41,243 nucleotides of DNA from Lysobacterales bacterium. GTDB lineage: Bacteria > Pseudomonadota > Gammaproteobacteria > Xanthomonadales > Rhodanobacteraceae. The translations under genes and the position numbers were made by a program. Shown here one piece after another: positions 34,220 to 40,698 of the stretch. Below the pieces are notes generated by a model. It was not told where the DNA came from, did not search any database, and worked only from the letters and a program-made list of their open reading frames with translations. The first letter of the stretch is position 1. Each line of letters starts with the position of its first letter. The stretch covers positions 1-41,243 of the forward strand of contig JAATFF010000160.1 of NCBI GenBank assembly GCA_015655335.1, in the 5' to 3' direction.

Positions 34220-35159
34220 GCATATCACCGACGAGGTGCGCCGCGCTGGCCTCTGCCACGCCGAATCCATCCCGACCCATGTCGTTGCCGTTGTAGAACA
34301 TCAGCAGCTTGTCACGCTGGCGGATCAAGGCGGGATAGCAGATCACTCGCGAATCCCAACCGCTGCTGGATAGCGTCAGACCCAACGTATCGTCGCGACG
34401 CTCCCATCGGATGCCGTCATCGCTGTAGGCAACGCCCGGAAAGTATTCGCCGGTGACGTTGCCGCGTGTGAAGTACATGACGTAGCCGTCGCCGAACCGA
34501 TAGACACGTGGTCTGCCGATGCGGTACTCGCTACCTTGGGGAAGCAGGCAAACGTGGTCTTCGTGCGGTATCGATTGAAGATCATCCGTCTCCACATAAC
34601 GGATGTGGTAGCGCGGAAACGGATGGCCGTCGATGATTTCCCAGTCGTCGCCGACGGCGTACCACAAACGCCATCGGCCGTTTTCATAAATCACCGAATG
34701 CACGGCGGCGATGGTGCTGCGCCCGCGGCCGCGATCCAGAATGGGCGTTTCCTGTGTGCGACGAAAACACTCACCGCCATCGGTGGAAACCGCTACACCG
34801 GTAAAGGCCAGAAACTTGGCTTTCGCGACGCGTTGGAAGCCCACATAGAACACGTGAAGGCCATCGGGCGTATCCACGATATCGCCCAGGATCAAGCCGT
34901 GATCGTCAAAGCAACCGTCGCGACCGATGTCGAGCACCGGCTCCGCGCTAACACGCACAATAGTCGCGGGATCGTCGGCACGCACATCGACGTAGCCAAT
35001 ACGGCTGACACCGTCGTTATCGCGAAAGCCTGCATAGACGCGGATAAGATCGTCATCGATGCGACAAGGCGTTGGTGTAAGCGCAGAGTGGCGCATCCAG
35101 TCACCGACACTGTGCCGTGCGGTTTCGAACACAAGGCCTTTCTTGGTCCACGTGAGCAT
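34206..35159 (-). CDS. Cytoplasmic five-bladed beta-propeller protein, GH43/GH130-like
   Basis: A 317-residue protein with no signal peptide. Repeating propeller-blade strands are visible: DLIRVYAGFRDNDGVSRIGYVDV, PDGLHVFYVGFQ, GRWRLWYAVGDDW, DGYVMYFTRGN, GVAYSDDGIRWERRDD and DKLLMFYNGNDMG. This follows the glycosidase-related propellers that are regular members of O-antigen and capsule clusters, where their function is usually unknown. Acidic residues in the blades (for example in FDDHGLILGDIVDTPDG) could form an active site, but catalytic assignment is not safe. It starts four bases after the NeuD-like gene with GAGG upstream. Confidence 0.75.
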   Translation of the reverse strand: MLTWTKKGLVFETARHSVGDWMRHSALTPTPCRIDDDLIRVYAGFRDNDGVSRIGYVDVRADDPATIVRVSAEPVLDIGRDGCFDDHGLILGDIVDTPDGLHVFYVGFQRVAKAKFLAFTGVAVSTDGGECFRRTQETPILDRGRGRSTIAAVHSVIYENGRWRLWYAVGDDWEIIDGHPFPRYHIRYVETDDLQSIPHEDHVCLLPQGSEYRIGRPRVYRFGDGYVMYFTRGNVTGEYFPGVAYSDDGIRWERRDDTLGLTLSSSGWDSRVICYPALIRQRDKLLMFYNGNDMGRDGFGVAEASAAHLVGDMHAYR

Positions 35160-35163
35160 GTGC

Positions 35164-35829
35164 TCAGAGCCTCACGTCAAGGCTGGACTTGTCCGGAAGC
35201 GCATGTGCGGGAGATCCGACGTAGATACGGCCCGGTTCGGTATTGCGCGTCACGAGGGCGCCGGCGCCGATCACATTATCCAGTGCCACTTTCACGTGAT
35301 CGTTAAAAGTGGCGTTCACGCCGATAAAGCTGCTCTCGCCGATCTCGCAATAACCTGAAATGACTGCATGCGAAGCAATGAATACATGGTCGTGAACGAC
35401 GGTGCGATGGCCCACGTGATTGCCGCTCCAAAGGATGCAGTTATTGCCGATACGAACGAAGGGCTGAATGACGTTGCCTTCGAAGATGAACGTGTTTTCG
35501 CCGAGCTCGACGTTGCGCCACACGAAGGCCCGCGTACTCACATAGGTGGCAAGGCGATAACCCTTGTTTTTGGCATCCAGATAAAGACGCTTGCGCAGTC
35601 CATTGAGTTGACTGGCCGGAATGGCCACAAACACGTCGACATCTGCCGGCGGGTAATGCGCCTCCAAGGTCTCGAACGCGACCACGGGGCGATCCGCCAA
35701 CACGGGCTGCGTGAGATATTCGCGTTCGACGCTAAAAGCGACGACGTCGTAGTCGCTGTCGTGCTCGAAATATTCACAGGCGATCTGCGCGAACTCGCCT
35801 GCGCCAATCACCACTAGCGACCGGGCCAT
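35164..35829 (-). CDS. NeuD/PglD-like hexapeptide acetyltransferase
   Basis: A 221-residue protein. A small N-terminal Rossmann-like domain (VVIGAGEFAQIACEYF, about residues 5-85) is followed by left-handed beta-helix turns: GNTFIFEGN-like, VQPFVRIGNNCILWSGNHVGHRTVVHDHVFIASHAVISGYCEIGESSFIGVNA. The His in GNHVGHR/VHDHV is placed as the catalytic base in PglD-type enzymes. It should N-acetylate an amino sugar nucleotide, and with the neighbouring ketoisomerase and aminotransferase fits the third step of a dTDP-Fuc3NAc/Qui3NAc route. Its start overlaps the ketoisomerase gene by 16 bases. Confidence 0.87.
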   Translation of the reverse strand: MARSLVVIGAGEFAQIACEYFEHDSDYDVVAFSVEREYLTQPVLADRPVVAFETLEAHYPPADVDVFVAIPASQLNGLRKRLYLDAKNKGYRLATYVSTRAFVWRNVELGENTFIFEGNVIQPFVRIGNNCILWSGNHVGHRTVVHDHVFIASHAVISGYCEIGESSFIGVNATFNDHVKVALDNVIGAGALVTRNTEPGRIYVGSPAHALPDKSSLDVRL

Positions 35830-36251
35830 GCTACCGGACCCTCCCGGTACCGTGTGCCGTTGGCCTCGCGCAAGAACTCGTCGTAGTTGGTGATGTAGTC
35901 GGACGGGTCGTACAACTGGTCGGCCAGCACCATCAGCACGCAGTCATCGCTAAAATCGTAGAGCTCGCGCCACACCATATTGCCGAGCAGCAGGCCGTGC
36001 GAAGGATCGTTGAGCACCACCTCCGCCGGCCCGCTTCCGTCGTCAAGCAGAAACGTGACGGAGCCACGGACCGATATGGCCAGTTGATTGAGACGACGAT
36101 GCGCGTGCTGTCCCCGGTGTACGTCACCTTTCGTGGCGAACAGGTAATACACGCGACGAATCTCAAAGGGGACGTTTCGATCTTGTTCCAACGCAACGAG
36201 CATGCCGCGGCTATCGCCATGCTTCTGCAACTGGATTCGCTCGATTTCCAT
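35814..36251 (-). CDS. dTDP-4-keto-6-deoxyhexose 3,4-ketoisomerase (FdtA/QdtA family cupin)
   Basis: A 145-residue cupin and first gene of the glycan operon. Visible hallmarks are QKHGDSRGMLVALE, VYYLFATKGDVHRGQHAHRRLNQ with paired catalytic His, VTFLLDDGSG, GLLLGNMVWRELYDFSDDCVLMVLAD and YDPSDYITNYDEF, all characteristic of FdtA/QdtA/Tyl1a. It moves the keto group of dTDP-4-keto-6-deoxyglucose from C4 to C3, giving either the galacto or gluco product; which one is not readable here. The substrate-making RmlA/RmlB enzymes are not in the window. No strong ribosome site or promoter is evident upstream. Confidence 0.93.
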   Translation of the reverse strand: MEIERIQLQKHGDSRGMLVALEQDRNVPFEIRRVYYLFATKGDVHRGQHAHRRLNQLAISVRGSVTFLLDDGSGPAEVVLNDPSHGLLLGNMVWRELYDFSDDCVLMVLADQLYDPSDYITNYDEFLREANGTRYREGPVAWPGR

Positions 36252-36525
36252 GTTTTAAGCCACGGCCGTAAGTTTTTAAGATGACCCACGTACCTGAGTG
36301 CCGCCGGGTTTGCGAAAGGTTGCGCGAGAGCTCGGGTGGCACGGAAGCGCAGCAATATTTTTCGATGATCGCCTGATGCAACCATTCGCCGATCGAGCGG
36401 CACTCACTCGGACAAAGCCCCTTTTTGGCCCGAATACGGCTCCCCCCTCCCTGGTGCGAAATAAGTCAGGGAGATGGCAAAAAGGACCGGCACCGACGAC
36501 GGCGACGCGCAAAGGCATCTCGGTT
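36252..36525. promoter_or_regulatory. Divergent regulatory region between glycan operon and redox module
   Basis: This 274-base gap must carry promoters in both directions. An inverted repeat CTCCCTG (36447-36453) / CAGGGAG (36467-36473) with a 13-base loop lies about 50 bases before the cytochrome b561 start and could be an operator or mRNA hairpin. No clear sigma-70 promoter, no RfaH-type ops/JUMPstart motif was found. Confidence 0.3.
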
Positions 36526-37164
36526 ATGCAATGGCAGAACAAGGCTCCGGCAAAGCAGAGCAATAACGTGGCTTTCATGCATGGCGCTGACAGCAAGCTG
36601 ACTGATCCGCCCTATCCGTCTGCTGAAGAAGCCTCGACCGTTCGGCCCAGGAAATTGGTGTTCTTGCACTGGGCTACCGTGCTCTGCGTATGTTTCGCGG
36701 CAACGTTTATCTTGATCCGGGATCAAGTCGACGGACGCGTCTTGCGACAGTGGCTGCTTGAAGGGCATCGCCATTTCGGATTGTTTGTGCTCTTTCTATT
36801 CTTTGTTCGCGTCGTTCTTCGCATTCGGCTGGGCAAACTCCCGTCCGCCGACAACGCATCGCGCATCGTTCATATCCTGGCGGGACTAACACACATCGCT
36901 TTGTACGCGTTGCTACTCGCGTTGCCCATGCTTGGCTGGGCGCTTAGCTCTGCGCAGGACAAGCCGGTTCATCTGTTTGGCGCAACGTTGCCGAATCTGG
37001 TGGGCGCCGATGAAGACTTAGCCGACACCTTGCAAACGTGGCACGTGGACGCCGCCTGGTTGTTACTGGGCCTGGTGACGCTGCATGTCTGCGCTGCCCT
37101 GTGGCATCACTTTGTTTTGCGCGACGGCGTGTTGCGAACAATGTTGCCAAGACGCCGTCGCTGA
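36526..37164 (+). CDS. Cytochrome b561
   Basis: A 212-residue four-helix membrane cytochrome. Family marks are FLHWATVLCVCFAA (first heme His), GHRHFGLFVLFLFFVRVVLRIR (second), HIALYALLLALPMLGW, and WHVDAAWLLLGLVTLHVCAALWHHFVLRDGVLRTMLP with the further heme His ligands and the conserved end. It binds two b hemes and exchanges electrons with ubiquinone in the inner membrane. A cytoplasmic N-terminal tail of about 45 residues precedes the first helix; AAAGG lies ten bases before ATG 36526, and ATG 36577 is an alternative. The next gene, an outer-membrane heme protein, begins 52 bases downstream, so the two probably form one operon. Confidence 0.93.
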   Translation: MQWQNKAPAKQSNNVAFMHGADSKLTDPPYPSAEEASTVRPRKLVFLHWATVLCVCFAATFILIRDQVDGRVLRQWLLEGHRHFGLFVLFLFFVRVVLRIRLGKLPSADNASRIVHILAGLTHIALYALLLALPMLGWALSSAQDKPVHLFGATLPNLVGADEDLADTLQTWHVDAAWLLLGLVTLHVCAALWHHFVLRDGVLRTMLPRRRR

Positions 37165-37216
37165 TCCGCGTAAGACCCTCACCCACTGCTGCATTCGATC
37201 AAAACAAGGAGACGTC

Positions 37217-38599
37217 ATGCCATCTTTTCTGAACCGACGCGCGATGCGCCGGCCCAAGAGGATGCGCCGGTCCAAGCTTGCGTACCTTTGGTACGGTCTT
37301 GCGGCCCTTCTGCTGTTCGTTAGCACCTCGGCGAATGCGATTCCCGCGTATGCACGGCAGACTGGCGCCGCCTGTGCGGATTGCCACGCCGGTGCTTACG
37401 GTGCTGGCGCCAATGGACCGGGCCTGACGCCTTATGGCATGCGCTTCAAGCTCAATGGATATACCGATACGGACGGCAACGGCGTGAAGATACCGGTCGC
37501 CGGACAGCTCGTAGGAACCCGAGCCGTTCCTGCTCAGGGGCAGAGCACCACGGAACTTTCCGAAGCCGATCTTTATTTGGCCGGGCGTGTTACGGATCAG
37601 ATTGGCGGTTATGTGAAGATCCAGACCGACAACGTCGGGAATAACAAATACACCACCCAATTGAGTGATGTCGATCTGCGCTTTGTCGCCAAGGATCTCA
37701 AGCTAGGCAATAAGGAAGCGACATTCGGCGTGACCGTCAACAACAATCCCGGATTCCAGGATCCGGTCGCTGCGTTGCCCGCCGCATCTCAGGATGGACC
37801 ACCGACGGTTTCCGGCTCGTTGCTCAACCCATCCAGCTCCAACACATTGTCCCATCGCGTTATCGGCGCGAGTGTTTATGGTCTCTATGATTCCGATTGG
37901 TACGGCGAAATCGGAACTTACACGTCGATGCCGACATCGGTGCAGGATCATTTGGGTTACTCCATCGGAGGAGATCCCGGCAAGCTTAGCGATACGGGCT
38001 ATTTCAGCTTTGCGTATATGAAGGATCTCAAAAGCCAATTTTTCTCGGCGGGTGTGGTTGCGCTGACGACCAAACGCCAGCTTCCCCGCACTGGACCGAA
38101 CGAAGACCTTACCGATCTGGGCTATGACCTGACTTACCAGTATCTAGGTAATCGGGACAACATCGTGCAGCTGGCGTACTTCAATATTCTTGAACAACGC
38201 CGTTACGCCAGTGTGCCGGTGAGTCCCTCCATTCCTGGTCTTACCGCGGGGGAACGAGGCATCGTGCACGATCAGACCGCGAGCGTTTCGTACACCTTCA
38301 AGCAGAGTTACGGCGTGACCTTTGCGCATATGGCGAGCACGGGAACGCACGACGTCGTTCGCTTTGTGCCCTATGGCGATCCCGACACCATCAGCAACAG
38401 TTTCAGCGTGTTCTGGACGCCTTTCGGGAAGGACGATTCCTGGACAACGATCGCGAATATCAAGATCGCCGCCACCTGGTTCCGCTTCACCAAGTTCAAC
38501 GGCAGCGTCACCAACGTCTTCGGCGTCCCCTTGGGCGCTCCAATAACCAACGCGCGAGACCTGGATGAATTCCTGCTCTCCGCGAGCGCTGCATTCTAA
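37217..38599 (+). CDS. Signal-peptide monoheme c-type cytochrome fused to outer-membrane barrel (Cyc2-like)
   Basis: A 460-residue protein with AAGGAG seven bases before ATG 37217. A basic leader (RRPKRMRRSK) and hydrophobic helix form a signal peptide cleaved near residue 41 (STSANA). Directly after lies IPAYARQTGAACADCH, one CXXCH heme site at residues 53-57, then TPYGMRFKLNGYTDTDG. The remaining 350 residues alternate aromatic-rich strands and turns (GGYVKIQTDN, VIGASVYGLYDSDWYGEIGTY, GYFSFAYMKDL, LTYQYLGNRDNIVQLAYFNI, ASVSYTFKQSYGVTFAHM) and end in Phe, as outer-membrane barrels do. This layout is that of Cyc2, the fused cytochrome-porin of iron-oxidising bacteria; homology itself needs testing. 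The heme axial second ligand is not obvious. Confidence 0.75.
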   Translation: MPSFLNRRAMRRPKRMRRSKLAYLWYGLAALLLFVSTSANAIPAYARQTGAACADCHAGAYGAGANGPGLTPYGMRFKLNGYTDTDGNGVKIPVAGQLVGTRAVPAQGQSTTELSEADLYLAGRVTDQIGGYVKIQTDNVGNNKYTTQLSDVDLRFVAKDLKLGNKEATFGVTVNNNPGFQDPVAALPAASQDGPPTVSGSLLNPSSSNTLSHRVIGASVYGLYDSDWYGEIGTYTSMPTSVQDHLGYSIGGDPGKLSDTGYFSFAYMKDLKSQFFSAGVVALTTKRQLPRTGPNEDLTDLGYDLTYQYLGNRDNIVQLAYFNILEQRRYASVPVSPSIPGLTAGERGIVHDQTASVSYTFKQSYGVTFAHMASTGTHDVVRFVPYGDPDTISNSFSVFWTPFGKDDSWTTIANIKIAATWFRFTKFNGSVTNVFGVPLGAPITNARDLDEFLLSASAAF

Positions 38600-38621
38600 A
38601 AACGCGTACAGGAGTCGGCAC

Positions 38622-39023
38622 GTGATCGAGTTAGCTTTGAGGCAATCCATGCGTTGCCTGGTGGTTGCGGGAGTTCTTTTCGGGTGGATGGTCACCTCAT
38701 CCACGGCGTCAGCCGGCGATGCTTCCGCTGGATCGAGCGTCTTCAAAACGGAATGCTCCGAATGCCACAGCGTCAAAGAAGGACGCAATAAAAAAGGTCC
38801 CAGTTTGTTTGGCGTTGTGGGGCGAGCAGCCGGCACGATACCGGACTACTCCTACTCAGACGCGCTGAAGCAAGCGCATTGGGTCTGGACAGCAGACAAG
38901 TTGCACAGCTATTTGTCGCAGCCGGCAAAACAGGCCAATCCTGGGACCAAAATGAAATACAGCGGTCTGACCGACCCCAAGCAGCTGGATGATCTCATTT
39001 CGTATCTGAGTACGATCCACTGA
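38622..39023 (+). CDS. Periplasmic class I cytochrome c
   Basis: A 133-residue protein with GTG start at 38622, chosen because AGGAG lies seven bases upstream. The signal peptide (LVVAGVLFGWMVTSSTASA) is cleaved near residue 31. The mature part has the heme motif CSECH (45-49), GPSLFGVVGRAAGTIPDYSYSDALK, and the axial Met111 in GTKMKYSGL, with DDLISYLSTIH at the end, as in c2/c550-type soluble cytochromes. It should carry electrons through the periplasm, presumably between the b561 in the inner membrane and the outer-membrane heme protein. It starts 23 bases after that gene, so the three form one operon. Confidence 0.93.
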   Translation: MIELALRQSMRCLVVAGVLFGWMVTSSTASAGDASAGSSVFKTECSECHSVKEGRNKKGPSLFGVVGRAAGTIPDYSYSDALKQAHWVWTADKLHSYLSQPAKQANPGTKMKYSGLTDPKQLDDLISYLSTIH

Positions 39024-39124
39024 TGAATTTCACTTCTCTTGTGAGATCGACGATAAGTCCGACATGCCCTTCGTGGCGCGAATATGCTATGAACAACAGC
39101 GACACCTCGCCATTTAAACGATGA
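39023..39124 (+). CDS. Possible 33-residue ORF coupled to the cytochrome c gene
   Basis: ATG 39023 forms a TGATG overlap with the stop codon of the cytochrome c gene and opens 33 codons. The product (MNFTSLVRSTISPTC...) has no recognised features and no membrane segment. Coupling is the only support, so this may well be chance. Confidence 0.15.
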   Translation: MNFTSLVRSTISPTCPSWREYAMNNSDTSPFKR

Positions 39125-39152
39125 AGTGATGCTGCGTAGTAGCGCCCTCAGC

Positions 39153-39200
39153 ACACCCATCACGGGGTGTTCTCCGCCGTGGCTTACGCGCTTCCACGGC
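39153..39200. repeat. Two adjacent inverted repeats upstream of the TorF-like gene
   Basis: ACACCC (39153-39158) pairs with GGGTGT (39165-39170), and GCCGTGG (39176-39182) with CCACGGC (39194-39200). They sit between the cytochrome c gene and the TorF-like gene. No T-run follows, so they may be regulatory or weak terminator structures. Confidence 0.3.
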
Positions 39201-39232
39201 ATAGCCTTTACGCGTCCGGATAAGTAGATCTT

Positions 39233-40036
39233 ATGGCGAAGCGTCGCCCATTTTCCGGGAAAGTCAGGACATGCCCGCACCGAGCCGGGCCTTATCGGCT
39301 CGCGCCCCGCATGGGGGGCGCAACGGTAGGCTTCGGTCTCGTTTCCATGGCGATTGCAACATGGTTGCCCATGTCGCTCCATGCCCAATCCACCAATATC
39401 AGCGGTGTGGTGGCGCTTAGTTCGCAACTGGTTGATCGCGGCCTGGCCGTTACACCCGTCACGCCGATCTTCCAGGCAGCGGCATCCTGGACGTCTCCGT
39501 CAGGTTGGTCGCTGGGTCTATCGGGAGGCACCGAACTCCGCTCGCCCGGAAACGTTACCGAAGCCTTGGCGCAGGCATCGCATTATTGGTCGCTTTCCAG
39601 CGACTGGCAGATGCAAGCGAGCTTGCTTTACTACGATTACCCTAGCAACGCCCGTTCAGGTGCCTTCGACCGCGCGGAAACGGGGGTCAGTTGGATATAC
39701 CGGGATGTTCTGACGTTTGGCCTGTCGGCGACCTCGCTGACGGGCGGAAACGACCATCAGCCGCGCGGCGCCGCCGATCTCAATGTCCACTGGCCGCTGA
39801 CCAAGCATTTTTCCGTATCTGCAGGGCTGGGCGTGGCCCAATCCCTTCTTTCACCCTACACTCCCAACGGCTATGGCCGCGCGAGCGTCTACCGCTACGG
39901 CCACGCGGGCTTGATGTGGGGCTACGGTCCCTGGCGGATCGAGCTCGATCGCATCATGATCGATCCGGGATCGCGCCGAGAATGGGGCAATCTGGCGCCC
40001 TCCCCCTGGGTCGCCACCATTTCGCGGTCCTTTTGA
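39233..40036 (+). CDS. TorF-like (gcw_chp) outer-membrane barrel protein
   Basis: Up to 267 residues. A long basic leader precedes a hydrophobic stretch (FGLVSMAIATWLPMSLHAQS), so the signal peptide probably ends near residue 52; ATG 39311 is a possible later start. The mature protein opens with ISGVVALSSQLVDRGLAVTPVTPIFQAAASWTSPSGWSLGLSGGT, the hallmark of the TorF/gcw_chp putative porin family, and continues with alternating strands up to an Arg-Ser-Phe end. It should be an outer-membrane channel, of unknown substrate. It is followed 77 bases later by an ECF sigma gene, and may belong to the regulon of that sigma factor. Confidence 0.8.
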   Translation: MAKRRPFSGKVRTCPHRAGPYRLAPRMGGATVGFGLVSMAIATWLPMSLHAQSTNISGVVALSSQLVDRGLAVTPVTPIFQAAASWTSPSGWSLGLSGGTELRSPGNVTEALAQASHYWSLSSDWQMQASLLYYDYPSNARSGAFDRAETGVSWIYRDVLTFGLSATSLTGGNDHQPRGAADLNVHWPLTKHFSVSAGLGVAQSLLSPYTPNGYGRASVYRYGHAGLMWGYGPWRIELDRIMIDPGSRREWGNLAPSPWVATISRSF

Positions 40037-40113
40037 TCCAGAGGCAACCTTTCTGCGCTGAAACGGCACCTATGTAGCCCATTCCACGCAATCGGACGGC
40101 CTTCTCAGAACCT

Positions 40114-40698
40114 ATGAACGAAGCTGACCTCAATGCCGACGTCGCCGACCGCATGCTGCTCCAGCGCATGTCAGCGGGCGATCGCGTCGCGCTGGCAACG
40201 CTGTACCACAGTTATCACGGCAGGTTATGCCGCTTTCTGTCCCGGTTAACGCGGCGTGCCGACGTTATCGAAGAAGTGATCAATGACTGCTTTTTGGTCA
40301 CTTGGCAGAAAGCGGGCGACTTCCGCGGTGACTCGCGCGTGTCGACGTGGATTATGGGTATCGCCTATCGCTGCGGACTCAAGGCGCTGCGGCAGCACGG
40401 TGACGAACCCGTCGAGGACGACTCCGTACCGGAGGAGCGCACACCCGCCACGGATCCGGGTGAAGATCGCGAGTTGCGCGACTGGTTGAGTAAAGGTCTC
40501 GATCGCCTATCTGCAGATCAGCGCTTGGTAGTCGAGCTCGTGTACGGGGTGGGTCATAGCTTGGAGGACGTTGCCACCATCATGCAGTGCCCCGTCGGTA
40601 CGGTGAAGGCACGGTTGTTCCACGCGCGCGTCAAGCTGCGCAACGTGCTACCCGCATTGGCGGGAGACTCACCCATATATAAAGAGGGCGTGCCATGA
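40114..40698 (+). CDS. ECF-family RNA polymerase sigma factor
   Basis: A 194-residue protein with region 2 (LATLYHSYHGRLCRFLSRLTRRADVIEEVINDCFLVTWQKAGDFRGDSRVSTWIMGIAYR, about residues 26-90) and region 4 (LSADQRLVVELVYGVGHSLEDVATIMQCPVGTVKARLFHARVKLR, about 130-180), separated by an acidic linker. It directs transcription of a small regulon and is held inactive by the anti-sigma factor encoded immediately downstream through an ATGA overlap. No own promoter with ECF-type GGAAC/GTC boxes could be confirmed upstream. The signal is not known; the nearest likely targets are the TorF-like gene and the redox operon. Confidence 0.93.
   Translation: MNEADLNADVADRMLLQRMSAGDRVALATLYHSYHGRLCRFLSRLTRRADVIEEVINDCFLVTWQKAGDFRGDSRVSTWIMGIAYRCGLKALRQHGDEPVEDDSVPEERTPATDPGEDRELRDWLSKGLDRLSADQRLVVELVYGVGHSLEDVATIMQCPVGTVKARLFHARVKLRNVLPALAGDSPIYKEGVP

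Noticed and set aside
36252-36525. RfaH ops/JUMPstart element in front of the glycan operon
   Set aside because: No match to the ops core GGCGGTAG on the operon strand.
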